NCBI GenBank assembly: GCA_003993805.1
Contig: RSEF01000021.1
Span: 3,545,065-3,609,064, forward strand
DNA: 64,000 bases
From: Himantopus leucocephalus
Lineage: Eukaryota; Chordata; Aves; Charadriiformes; Recurvirostridae
Reading direction: 5' to 3'
In this document: positions 1 through 12,173 of the stretch, one piece after another
How the letters are laid out: each line of letters starts with the position of its first letter
How positions within the stretch are numbered: the first letter of the stretch is position 1
The notes under the pieces: generated by a model
Seen by the model: only the letters and a program-made list of their open reading frames with translations
What the model was told of the DNA's origin: nothing
The model's database searches: none
Translations under genes and position numbers: made by a program

Positions 1-3000
1 CATTGCCTGCATCCACTGCTAAATCTTTGAAGAGAAGAAAAATAAGGGAAAAAACCCTGTCTTGGAACTCCTGAATAAGCAAGGCAAGACTGCATTTCTC
101 ATCACTAATGGAGAGATCTTCAGGAATGGCTTTCCTCTAACTTCACTGGAAGCAGAGTTAGACCTACCCTAAATGATTATGAAAAAACAACACATTTTGC
201 TGCGATAAGAGAAACAGATGAGTTTAATCATCTGTCCAGGTTCAGCACCCCAATCAAGTGAATTCGGGCAAGCACAGATAAAACAAACAATAAAACTGAT
301 ATTAGAGACTGTCAGGAATACTCCCCCTTTTGATTTTCCCAATCCACCTACTCAGTATATGTTGGGTGAAAACAGTCAGTTCTTTGGAACTGGCGTTGCA
401 TACACTACAACTTGCAAAATTCTTAACAAATAGCTGTGCTTAAACTGAATTTACATGTCTTTTTCTCGTTAGTTACATGTAGAGGGATTTCAAAATGCTG
501 GCTACTGAAGGCCACTGTGACATTTACTCAAGACTACCAGAGAAGAGGATTTATTTGCAGATTGCACAAGCGTCCCTTGCAGGACTTAATTACCGCCATG
601 TAAGAACACAATTAGAGCACATAAAGTAAACATTTAGCAAAAAATGAGGCACCTGTTTTCTTTATAAATAACATAGCTAAAGAAAAGATGCAATCCTGGA
701 TATCATAAGTAATTAGCCATTAAACAGCATCAGAAAATATTTCTGCTCGGTACAATGTAGTAGTTTACAGACTTCAGCTTTAGTAAACTACAGGGAAATC
801 CTTACACAAAAAGAATGTAAACAGTGGAGTAAATAGAGAGTAACCATGAGGCACGAGCAAGCTTTTTAAAAAAAATAACTACAGGATCAAGTAATATTAA
901 CCTGTCTCAATTCAGTGCCGTGTCCATTTTTATCGGAGGCCATTCACCTCGTATCCATTCTCCAGTACAGTCAAGTGATCCAAAACATTCAAACAGAGGA
1001 CCCGCAACAGCACAGCTTGCTCCTTACACAACAGGCTGAGTCCCATCAGCACACGGGCAAAGCTAGATTTCAAGGAACAAAGGATAAATTAAGTCTATCT
1101 GTAGCAGCCAGTCACTGAAAGGACACTGCCATGTTTTTCAGCCTTCTTCTCAAGTTCTCTTTGGGTTTTTCAGCACGTAGCGTTCAGCGCTGCTCCAGTC
1201 AGCGTAGATGTCAAAGCAAAAGAAACACTCAGAACTTACTTGCTCACCTCAGGATTATCTGGTGGACAGAAAGGACAAAGGCTGACTTTACCTCCTGTCA
1301 GTACTCGCCAAATAGACGGTCAAGTCACACAGAAATATCGAGCCACGTTCCTTTTCCCACGTAGACTGGAAACAGAAATAAAACTCTTCTAGATACTGCC
1401 TTTACTCAGTAAGTTTAATACTTGTCACTTCACTTCCTCTCTCTTAATTTCTTTCCAAATAAAATCCAGAAATCTCAGCATTTTAAGGAACCAAAAAGCT
1501 AGACAGAATAAACTGCAATAATGTATATGTAAAGAGTTGTATTGAGTCAGCATCATTATTTGGAACAATCAGCTGATTCTGTTGAATTTTCCCTCCCATA
1601 ATGTGAGGCACGTTGAGAGAGGTACATACGTACATACCTGCTAAGAAAGGGGATCAGGGTTTACTGGCTTTAAGATACTTGATCTCAACCATATATGACT
1701 GGACTCCAACACTGCTGAAAGTTTCATAAACACAGAAAAAAAGATCCACCTCTATGTTGTGTGTTAAGTAAATTTAAATTAAAAAAGGCTTGCCACTTCG
1801 CAAACACCAGCTGATATCCCTAAGTTATTTAACACAAAAGGAGGTGGAATAGAAACTTCAACCTTCCCTATGTCGAAGAGGCTGTAAACGTGTCTCACTG
1901 CTGTAATTGCAAGTAATCATCCTACACGTTTACCTGGAGATGTTAAAATTGGACCAAGAAGCAATAAAGACAGGGGACTAGCTATTCAATCAACAGAGAC
2001 ATTAACAAACTGGGCCCTTGCACAGAAATTCTAACAGCAAATCAGGTCCCTACCAATCACAAGGTGCACAAGATTGCAATGGGGAGACTACAATATACGA
2101 CAAGTTACTTGAGGTCTAGTATGTCCTCAAGGCAAGTATCAGCTGCATAAAGACATTGATGGATACCCTTTGTCTATTTACAAGAAAAAAATGACAGTAA
2201 CACAGAGTAGAGAGTGAGAATTAGCCAGAACTTAAGGGACTTGGGGGGAATCACCATTTCAAAGAATTTCACATACAGATGAAGGCAGAAAATCTACTGT
2301 TGATCATATCAAGCAGAACAACACCACATCTAATCAGCGAAATACACAGGAACCCCAACTGTTGTGGAAAAAAGAGAGAAAGGAATTAGCTTTAATTATC
2401 AAGACATCCAAACTGAAACATGTCATGATTCCTAAAGAAGATAAAGACCAGAAGAACAGGGAGAGAATTCTAGCAGTGACGCCATATACAGGAAAACCAC
2501 TATCTGTGTTTCATAAACACCACCTTGTCAACCTTTCCACCTAACACTGCGGTGCAACAGTTGAAATAAACGGTTGGTGCTCCTGAACAATTCTCTAAAA
2601 GTACTAATCAGAATGATAATTGACCAGGTTGCCCTTAGTCATGGTAAGACCTATCAGGCTGCATTTAAAGTGGAATCTGAAATGCAAGCATGAACAAAGC
2701 TATTTTCAAAAATGCCAGACTCGTGCTTGAAGGTAAGCAGAATCCAAGCAAAGGGAGCCTGCTGTAGAAATCTCAAATATACCATGGAAATCTTTACAGG
2801 CTTTAATACTGTATGAAAATTAATTCCTTAATTCAAAATTTTAATCTATTCCATTGCTATTTATGGTTGGTTTCAAAGCTCTGAATGTAGATCTCCTCCC
2901 GGTGCATCTGGATCTCCTCCTGGTTGCCTGTTGACTCTCCTGTGGCAGGCTAGAATGGTGATAATCTTTCAAAAATTATTATTAAATAAATCCCATTTAA

Positions 3001-6000
3001 TTCAACCTACTTCAGAGGCAAATTTTAATTAGAGATACAGCAAGCCCATAGATAAGTTGCTGAACTTGAATCCTTTAGAGATAGTTAATGTTCCCAACAG
3101 CTGTACAGTCTGCGTGTGTATTCTTAAGCCAAAACAAGTCTACCTGAGCACTGGGAAAAAAGAAAAACAAAACTGTGCATACACTATGTGGAGGTGTTCA
3201 TTAAATGAACAGTAGAAAACTTGTTTTTCTAACTTGTCCCACTGCAGATCACCAGCCACAGGAAGCAGACCAAACCTGATGTATCCCTTTAGCATGTTTT
3301 CATAGCATTAGCTTTTAATAAATATAACATACTCCACCCTCAGAGCAGAGCAGTCCTCAGGTTCCAGCAGAAAAAGCGGTTGTTTTAAATATTTAGATTA
3401 CATTACAGTTGGGACATTAAAATAAGCAGTGACTTGTACTGTAGACAGCTATCAAAATCAGCCTGGCAAAACATGTGTAAGCTAACCTAGTGTGGTTACA
3501 GAGTATGAGCTTTGAGGTCTATCAGGCTGGTGTTCTTATACATATTTTTATTATTTGTACTACAATAGTGCTTTCTGATGTCAGCAAACAGAAAAGCACC
3601 ACAGTGCTAGATGCTGTATAAACATAAGTAGTAAGGGGCACAGTCTCCAGAAAGTTTACAAATTTCAGCAGAGAAAATGGGGAAAAGCTAAATAAATAAA
3701 GGCTATTCTCATTAGGCAAGTCGCTAACACAGGCCTCAATTCAGCACTACACTTCAGCGTGTCCAAGTACTTTGCTGAGTCCAAGCCTACATCTGTGGCT
3801 GAATACAATTTTTTTCTATTTCTCAAGTCTCAGTTCACTGCTTTAAGTATGCAAATACCCATTTTCTTCCACTAGGTAACAGTACTCCAACTTTCTGCAG
3901 GTATTAATGAAATCTCCCTTCCAGTCGTAAGAATTCTCCTTCCCCTGAAGGCCTCTATGTGGTTGCTGTCGATCCAGACACTTGGGACCTGCTCTCCGCA
4001 ATCCCTATTTTCAGAATATTATTCCAGATTTATTTGATTGAATCAAGCTGAAACGTGGCCTTCACTTTCGAGCTCCTCCACCAACAGCAGACCAAGACTT
4101 CCACAACGTTTACAGCATTTAAGTGTGCAACAGACCATGCCGAGCGGAATGAAAGCTGGAAAGAACCACGACCAACCCACTCAACTGTCAAGTCAGAGTC
4201 ACCGTACTCAGTTTCATTAGCTGTCTCAAAGAACTAATAAAAATCCAAGCATCTTCTCAACTCAATCTACTTAACCACCCGTGGGTTTTTTGAGGAAAGC
4301 CTTTACTAAAAAGCATTCTCCTCCGATTGCGCTCACTACAAGTTACGCATTCGAACCAGTGTTGTTCACGTGACAGAAAAGTTTAGCTAGAAAATGGCTC
4401 AAAATTCAGGGCATTTCAGAGAAGGACTCTCAGTGACTTCACCGGGCTTCGGATCAGTTGCAAACAGAGCTTCAGTGCTGCCACATACCCTGCTATAACC
4501 TCCCAAAGCAAAGCGGGCAGCAGGAGAAGAGGAGGGTCATGAATCTCAGCCATGGGCGGTAACATGCCTGACATTCATTTTCTTGGTCAGCCATGCCTGT
4601 TTACATCACGGGGAACAGCTGTCCCAGCCTGACCTGAAGACAACTTGGATTATTATGCAATCATTCCTTTCTAGCCTACAGACAGGCAAACCTGGCCAAA
4701 AAGGGTATAGGATAAAAAATAAAAATAAAAATCTTTAAAAGAGACCCATTTGTTGCTCCATCTGTTCAACCACGCTTGCTATGCAAAGGATATTTTCAGT
4801 AAACATGCCACAGGCTTTTGCAAAGATCTATATGGTAAATTATGCAACTGCATTACCGCTTGAAGTCCCAACCCTTTTTAACCTTGCGTCCACGTAAACT
4901 GCTGTCTTTTTTTCAGTCTAACTGTATCTCAGATCTCTGAATATCTACTAACTGATGAAGCAGCCTGAGATAACAGGGAAAATACAGAAGGTTAACATTG
5001 AAAGGACACAAATATCCAGGAAACCTGCTTTCATTAGGTTCATTAGTTCTACCCTCATGGAACTACTTCCTTACTCATTCGCCCCTCCTAAAAACACCCT
5101 GTTCCCTCAACAACATTGAAGATAGAGACTAAACAGGCAGGAGACAGAGATGCATGTAGGAAAACAAGCACACAGAGGGAGATTCTACATGGTTGCTTTG
5201 GAAAGATAATCTTACTTATATTTCAAGGCCAAAAGTTATATGGCACACCTATTCTTATCTGCTCATCTACCTGCCATCATCCAGGTCAGTAACGTGGACA
5301 TTGGCTTGAATTCTGACTGCTCTCTAGACCCTCACATCCAGCCTGCATTTAGGTCTTGCAGTCTGAAACTTTCCATTTATACATTTATACAGATAAATAC
5401 TTGCCAGAGCTTTCATCATAGTAGTTACCTCAACATCCCCTTGCCTAGTTCTGATCCAGAGTCATTCTGTGGGTATCAGCCCTTGTCACGGAGCTGCAGA
5501 GATCAGTTAATTCAGCACGTGCCCCCTCTGCACATTCGTCTACCAGCTCCGTATTTTCTAACGCCAATATGAATCGCTTGCCTTCATTTTATTCTGTTTC
5601 AAAAAAGACAAACTCCTACCTGTAACTGACCTATATCAGCCTCTGTCACCTGCTTGTTCAGTGTTCAAACAAGAATGGAGGTAGACATCCTTTCATGTTG
5701 CTCTTTAGTCTTGAGAGGATCTCCTTAAAAACACCAGCAAAAATACCTCATTAAAATCTTTGTTGCAATAACTACCAAAAAAAAAAAACCCCGAAAAACC
5801 ACCCCAAAACTATGCTCTTCCTACTACATAGCACAGCAGAGTCCACCTAAAAGGCAGAATCCTACCTGCAAGGCACTTTTGTCCCGTATGCTGCCTTATC
5901 CCTGAATAAGCGCGGGAACAGTTTTCCAAGCACAGAACTCAGCCCCAAAACCTTCCCTTGAGTCTGGCTAGCTCAGAGGCTAGAACTCTATGGCACCTGA

Positions 6001-8902
6001 TTGACAGAGAACAGGCAGAAATAAGGCTTCCACGATTTTGTCCAACGTTCCTTTGCTTGACAGATTTTTACAACAGCTTTCATAGTTACATTCAATGAGT
6101 GTGGAATTCTACAAATATAACACGCAAATCATATTTCTGTTTTTTAAATTACATCTGTCCAGTGTCCAAGTGGCACTTCCAGCATCAGTTGTCTAAGCCT
6201 CATTGATAAATAGGCAACTCCTACTTTCATTTGTCCCCATGAAAAAATATTTTGAGGGTGTTTTTTTTAATATCTCATCTCTAAAAGCTTTCCCAATTAT
6301 GAAATTATTCTGCATCCCCATTGCTAGACATTTGTCAATCAGGACTCCCATTACTCAGTTAGGACTCTTTTTGGGGCAGGGCTGAAAACAGAGGTGGTAC
6401 ATTGCGTCCAGAGAAAAGACACAAAACAGTGCTGCTCATGTTCCTCTTCTACCAAAAATTGCCCCATTCAGCTCATAATCCCAATCCCAAACCAGATTCC
6501 TACAGCTTTAAATCACAATTGCTTGCTAGTTTTCAAAACGCCAAGTACCAAGAAAATCAATTTCTGTGCAAGAAACAGCTGCACCTACAAGTATGGTTTG
6601 AAAGGAAGTTCTTTTGCTGATACCAAAGGAATGCCTAAAAAGCCACTCCTCAAAGTACTCCCTAAAGAAGTATAATCAAAAGAGTATTAGTTCACACAAT
6701 GGAAAGAATGAGGACTTGAACCTCACCCAGAAGGATGGCAGGAGAGACATACTCTGGTATTCAACGGATAAAGATTGCAGAGCCTAAGACTGGCTTGTTC
6801 TTCCTATCCTGCAGTACTGAAAGACGCCATCAGCAGCTCCTGCCCCAGCCACACGTTGACTGAACGGCGCAAAGGAAGCCAGAACAATGCAGGAGAGAAT
6901 ACTTTATCCGTATGAGCTTCTGTACAGACTACGTATTTAAGATGGCACAGTCCTTCCTCTGAATCTCTCCTGCTGTAATCATGTCACAGCAGAGCATCCT
7001 ATACTGACCTCAGATGAAACCTTAGCACAGAGTCGCAAAGTAGATTATTGTATAGCAAAATTAAAACACGTAATATATGGGAATGCCTGGATCATACACA
7101 TTTATAATTTTGTATTTTTGGATGTTAGTAGCAGTGTTTTACAAGAAAAGCTCCTCTCTTATAGCATCTGTCACACAGATTCATTATGAACCATTTGGAT
7201 CCAACACAGTTTATGCAGCTGTCAGAGTTTCAGTCCTGAGAACCCAGGCATCACAAAATATAGCTTTATTTTTAGATGTATTCATTATTTGCCATTTTTC
7301 AATCATCAAAGAATCAACAAAGCTGTACTATACATTATTGCAAGGATGTGTGTGGCTGTAACCTTAGAATCAACAATTTCAGTGATCGGAAGTGACCTCT
7401 GAGCTCTTCCCCTGAGAGGAAAGAATCAGTCACTGTAGGCAACTAAGCAAGCTGATGACACAGCTCCTTGTCTATAAAACACGTATCACAAGTATCACCT
7501 TTTCTAAACCTCATTGCTGGTGGATACTATCACATTAATGAGTCTGATCCCGTAATGTCCCTGCTTAATTTCCCACCAACTAGAATAAAAATAAAAGCTG
7601 CAAAGCACTTCCAAGGGTTGAGTCTTGAAGTCAGAACACCATCAGACATCCTGCATCTTAAAAACATCATCATACCTACAGATGGAGTCAGTAGGAAAGC
7701 CTGAGCTTTCAGAATAAAGACGGGTCCATCCCATCAAGAGCTAGCGCAGAAGTCACCCTTGAGAATGAAATGGCACAGGAAAAAGTGTTTTTATGTCAAA
7801 GTAACGTGGCCAGGAAAATAAAGATGAAGGTTCCACATTGTACCTATTATCCACAGCTTTACTGATAGTGTAAGACTGCAAGGCAGAGCAGCAAATTAAA
7901 CTGCAACCAAAGTTCGGATGGAAGTACCCCGCTCCTACACCTTTCTTCTCCTGCAGCTTCTGAGAAGCAAAGCTGAATGCAGGCTGGTAACTCAGCACAG
8001 GTACACAAAACACACAACTGCTCAATTTCATAACACGGCTTGATATGGCTCCACGTCCCCAACCCAACTCCAGTCCGATCCCTGCAGCTCTATCTTTCAC
8101 GGTTGGAAACAATTCAACACATCCACTGTTTCTGAACACAATTATTTATTACATTATTCCAGGATCCAGGAAAGGCTGTGCCTTAATTACAACAACATGT
8201 GCAGTATTGCGAAGTCAGTTCCCGATCACTGGCTTCTCAAGGAGGCTCCACTTCTCCAGGAAAACATTTGCTTTCCTAACACAAGAAGTACTTTTCGCTC
8301 CACATTGGGATTTACAAACCGCGCTGCCAAGCGGCACTCGCCATGCCAAATCACAGCGCCGCACAGCCACTGAGCAGCAACGCGAAGAACAGAAGACTGG
8401 AACTGCAGAACACTACACTTAAAACCAAAATGTTACTGTAGTTTAAGCCTAAGTACCACTTACAGAACACACAGAAAAGAGTTTCTTTGGAGGACATTTT
8501 CAGGCACATAAGGTAGAAATTAGATACACGATTTTGTTATGGTTAGTGGCAACTGCATCTATCATTACCTATTCGCAACAACAATTAAAAAAAGTCAGTT
8601 TGAAGACAAGATGATGAAAAAAAGCCTCTATTTACTATTAACACTTCCTAGGACAGCCAAGATCATATGAGTTTTCTTCTAATTCTCTATTTTTCACAAG
8701 CATTTTGGATTCAGAGAGGAACAAAAATGTGGCTGACAAAACAAAAGCAAACAAAAATCTGATCGAGAGCTTATTGGCTTGCAAGAGTCACCATCGACAG
8801 AGTTACTTCTAGCCGTCTCAAGACAATGGATTGCCACCCTAATGCATTCCGTAGTTATATTTGAGACTATTGTTTAAACACAAGAGACAGAATTTACAGG
8901 TC

Positions 8903-9007
8903 CTAATCCTCGTCATCCACTTGCAGCCTTTCATCTTCCATCATCTCCATTTCCAAGGCAAGAAGAGACAATTTTCGCCCCAGTTTCGAGACGAACAAGA
9001 GAATCCA
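8903..9007 (-). other. Unassigned exon-like ORF with an acidic C-terminus
   Basis: On the minus strand an AG acceptor-like site (cccgacag) is followed in phase 0 by 34 codons and a TAG stop. The predicted peptide begins WILLFVSKLGRK and ends ERLQVDDED, so a hydrophobic, basic start leads to an acidic tail. It is inside DVL1 intron 1, on the DVL1 strand. DVL1 exon 1 ends in phase 2, and joining it here would put this stretch in another frame, so it is not a simple DVL1 exon. The pyrimidine tract before the AG is poor. It could be chance, a decayed retrocopy or a terminal exon of something unknown. I recognise no family. Confidence 0.15.
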
Positions 9008-10297
9008 CTGTCGGGTTTAGGTTACTAACTGTTACCTGCTCAAAGATCAAGAACACCCAAATGTGTTAGAGCTCTTCCTAGTATGTTCAACATGCCTCAG
9101 CAGAGTCTTCATTTTCTAGAACGAAACTTCTGTAGCAGCGGGAAGGAAAACATATGCCGGGTCAACAAACCCACTGTCCTTTATTGAGGCTGCGCCACAA
9201 AAACTTAGAGCTTGAATTTATATAGCAACTGCTGGGTATATGTCCCTGTCACTTGAGGGTGCAGGAGAAAAATTTATGGATAGACAATTTCAAAGACCTT
9301 ATTTTGAAAACAAACAGTTTGTATAGTTGTTTCCCAAAAAAATGTTTTCACAATCCAGAAAAACAAGAAGTCAATACATGAACACTCCTACAGTAACATG
9401 CCAATACTAACAACTTACCACATAAGAAATACGTGTCAACAAACAGTATCCATGCTAAAACCATGGATAAAAACACAATTAACATTAAAGGCGTCAGGTC
9501 TCACGGATAAGAAAGAGGCTACACAATACGCAACAGGATGCTTGGGATGATATATCTCACCAAACATAAAATCCGCACCTCAACCACTGAATTATTTCAG
9601 TCGGGTCCGTATTCGTTTCCACAAACCTGCTCTCTTTTTTACAGGCAAGGCATTTAAATATGTAAAATTGTCTTGCCAGGGACAGATTTGAGTAGAAAGA
9701 GAAGCTATTTGCTACAAAAGGATTAACAGGTTTTGAAAGTTACTGTCTGGCAAACTGTCAAATGGATTTTTACTGGTTTATTTTATTGTGGCTGTAAATA
9801 AGCCTGGTGGCATGCAACCCACATTCGTGTGCAGAGACTAAAACGATGTCAAATATCTCCTAGCTCCGCTCAGAAACCCGGCCGACACCGTCCCGAAGGT
9901 CGCTGGCGGTCCGGCCCTCGGCCTCCCCTGCCCTCCAGGACGCCGCAGCAGTGCCCGGCAGGAGCACCCCCTTGGAAGAGGCGGCCGTGTCCATTCGTCG
10001 CCCACCGGGAGTGCCAACGCAGACCCACAAGAACCCCATTTTGCCCCCCCCCCCTCCCCCGGCGCTTCTGCACTTGCACAAGGCTTCACCTTTCCGCCCG
10101 TCTGCAGCCTGACTCTCCTTGGCTCCTCAGAAATCCCCCTCCCCGGAGAAGCGCTCCTGCCACAACCCTCGGGGCCTCGCCCCGACAGGCTGACAGCTGC
10201 GGCCGGGAACCCCCTGCCCGGCCTCCGCCTCCGGCCCGGCCCGGCCCTCCCGCCGGGGACAGTCACTGGAGGCCCAGAGGCCTCCTCACCCCGCTCC

Positions 10298-10330
10298 GGG
10301 GGGGGGGGGGGGGGGNGGGGGGGGGGGGGG
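10298..10330. other. Assembly break: G homopolymers around a single N
   Basis: Eighteen G (10298-10315), one N (10316) and fourteen G (10317-10330) lie in the 5' part of DVL1 intron 1. A lone N flanked by long homopolymers in a CpG island is best explained as a sequencing or gap-closing artefact, not real sequence. The true sequence and length between the flanks are unknown. Confidence 0.85.
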
Positions 10331-10669
10331 TCCGGCCGGGGCTGTCAGCTGCCGGGGCGGGCCGGGCCGCCATGTTAGCGGCACTGGCGGCTTCCCCCGG
10401 CCGCCGGCGGGGCCTAGCGCCGGGCGGGCGCCGCAGTGCGCGGCGGGCAGGGCCGCACCCGGGCGGCGCAACCCGGGCCGGCCCGGCGACAGGCCGGGGC
10501 CGCGGCGGAGCCCGCCGCCGCCGCCGGCAGCGGAGAGCAGGTGTCTGCCGCTCGGGGCCGCGCAGAGCCCTCCCCTCGGCTGTCAGCGGGAAGGGGCGCG
10601 GGGAGGAGAGGAGGGGCCGCCACCCCCCGCCCCGGCACAGGCGACCCCCGCCGGCCCGGAGCCGCTCAC

Positions 10670-10839
10670 CCGAAATCCTGGTCCATGGACTTGAAGAAGA
10701 ACTTGTAGCTGTGGACGGGCCGGTTGCTGAGGACATTTTTGAAATCGGCCAGAGTGACTTTTTCCGGCGGGACGGGCAGCTTCACCAGATAGGGGGTCTC
10801 CTCCTCGTCTATGTGGTAGATGATTTTAGTCTCCGCCAT
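10670..10839 (-). CDS. DVL1: Dishevelled-1, first coding exon (start of the DIX domain)
   Basis: The minus-strand ATG at 10839-10837 opens 56 codons plus two bases, ending at a GT donor (GTGAGC) after ...MDQDFG. The peptide starts [20 protein letters not shown] and contains [11 protein letters not shown] and [12 protein letters not shown]. This is the start of the DIX domain of dishevelled, and the MAETKIIYH start and SNRPVH fit DVL1 better than DVL2 or DVL3. Dishevelled proteins are cytoplasmic Wnt transducers: the DIX domain polymerises head to tail and recruits Axin to Frizzled/LRP6 signalosomes, while the PDZ and DEP domains are encoded further on. The exon ends in phase 2, as expected at this glycine. 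All later exons are left of the window. The exon sits in a CpG island, and MXRA8 lies upstream on the same strand, as in human. Confidence 0.96.
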
Positions 10840-11067
10840 GGGAGGGGAGCCGGGGGGGAGCCGGCCCGGGCCTCCGCCGCCGCTCGGCTCCTCTCACGGC
10901 CTCCGGCCCAGAGCCGCCCCCGACAGGAAGGGAGCTCCCAGCGCCCGGCCGCCGCCGCGCAGGGGCTCCTCGGCCGGGATTTCGCTCCCTGCACTGCTCT
11001 CTAGCTGCCCGACCCGGGAACGGCAGCCCGCCCCGCCTGCATCCTCCGGCCCGCCGCCCGTCCTTCC

Positions 11068-11068
<1 letters not shown>

Positions 11069-11125
<57 letters not shown>

Positions 11126-11145
11126 NGGGGGGGGGGGGGGGGGGG
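11069..11145. other. Assembly break: C57, single N, G19
   Basis: Fifty-seven C (11069-11125), one N (11126) and nineteen G (11127-11145) lie in the inferred DVL1 promoter/5' UTR. The abrupt switch from poly-C to poly-G across a single N looks like two low-complexity read ends pushed together, not biology. Part of the DVL1 5' UTR or promoter may be missing or misjoined here. Confidence 0.88.
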
Positions 11146-11444
11146 ACGGCGGTCGGGCAGCGGGGGCGCGGGGCGGCCGGGGCAGCCGCCCTCCTCCTCC
11201 CGCCGCCGCCGCCACCGCTGCCGCTCTGCCCGCCGCGCTCCCGCAGGGCGCCCCCTGGCGGCGCGGCGGCACCACAGCCGGCGGGGAGCGGGGCGGATGT
11301 CGGCAACCCCATCCCTCATCCCGAGGGACCATCCCGCCTCTTCCCGACGGACCATCCCTCCTCATCCCGAGGGACCGGCTAGCGAGAGCGAAGGGGCTAA
11401 GCCCCTTCTCCTTGCCCATAAAAAAAAATAATCACCTTTGGCAT

Positions 11445-11960
11445 TATCGTGGTTTGAGGAACCCATAACAATTTATTGTTTAGACAATTCTTGTCTCACG
11501 GGATGACCCCTCCCCACCCTGGAAGGGGAATCGGGAAAAACAAGGAAACCCGAGGGCTGAAATGTAAACAGATTTAATAGAATAAGGCTAAATAGTTAAC
11601 ATTAATAACACTAAAGAACCAATATTGGTCCCAATACCAATATAAAATAGACGAGGGTTATACTCAGCCCATTCTATCCATAGGAAGCCGTGCACTTCCA
11701 GCAGCGGACAGTAAATGTCGGACGCTGTGAGCACTGCAGCTTCAGGAGGAAGGGAAGGGCTCAGGGCTCCGGCACTGGGGCAACAAGTTTCCAGGATCAC
11801 AGCCATCATAAAAGAGAGAGAAACTCCTCAGCAAACTTTCTAATTTATACTGAATGTGCCATTCATGGTATGGAATAATCCTCCTCATCCCCACACCTGG
11901 CTAACTCAAAAGCACTGAAACCTTGAAACCTGCGTACCATTGCTGGCTATAAAGTAAATA
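11445..11960 (-). mobile_element. Solo LTR of an avian endogenous retrovirus (LTR 1)
   Basis: In plus orientation it begins near TATCGTGGTTTGAGG, so on the minus strand the LTR ends ...AAACCACGATA. About 25 bases inside that end the minus strand has an AATAAA polyadenylation hexamer, and a TATAAA-like box (CAGTATAAATTAG) lies near 11840-11855, so the LTR reads on the minus strand. The roughly 210 bp nearest the DVL1 side (11445-11660) are clearly similar, in inverted orientation, to 12303-12521. No retroviral coding sequence is seen, so it is a solo LTR or fragment. The right-hand border is not defined and I saw no target-site duplication. It lies directly upstream of the DVL1 CpG island. Confidence 0.7.
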
Positions 11961-12173
11961 TTTTCACAAATTCAGATGCCAGAGTCTTCTAAAAGTGCAG
12001 TTTTCCCAAGCATTAGAAAAGAAATCAGTCCTCTGTTGCTCAAACCAGGACACGCATTCAAACTGCTTAGGTGCACAAATACTGCTTTGGGTACTTTTGA
12101 TGTTATCCAAGCACAACACACACAAGACGCTCTGTTTGTATAAGCATCACAGTCTTCAGCCTGAGAAAAACAC

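Larger units (their letters stand above)
1..10669 (-). other. DVL1: DVL1 intron 1 (partial; runs off the left edge)
   Basis: This stretch lies downstream of the DVL1 exon 1 donor on the minus strand. I searched it by eye for the next DIX-domain exon (the residues that normally follow DQDFG, beginning VVKEEI) on the minus strand and did not find it, so the intron is longer than 10.6 kb here. The sequence is AT-rich up to about 9.8 kb, with no long convincing ORF. The one exon-like fragment I noted, at 8903-9007, is listed separately. A short poly-A/C-rich patch sits near 5777-5800. Open frames elsewhere are short and have no recognisable domain. Confidence 0.7.
9850..11400. promoter_or_regulatory. 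DVL1: CpG island spanning the DVL1 promoter and first exon
   Basis: Base composition changes sharply from AT-rich to very GC-rich with dense CG dinucleotides between about 9.85 and 11.4 kb, then returns to AT-rich at the start of the LTR cluster. The island contains DVL1 coding exon 1 and the sequence upstream of its ATG. No TATA box is evident, as is usual for CpG-island promoters of broadly expressed genes. The transcription start is inferred to lie between 10840 and about 11300 on the minus strand, but I cannot place it. The island also contains two assembly breaks (10298-10330 and 11069-11145), so its true length is uncertain. Confidence 0.8.

Noticed and set aside
9829..11004. 391-codon open frame on the plus strand, plus several long frames on the minus strand up to 11431
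   Set aside because: They run through the CpG island and translate homopolymer runs and N. The composition is all Gly/Pro/Arg/Ala with no domain. GC-rich sequence lacks stop codons, so such frames are expected by chance; only the DVL1 exon in this region is supported.
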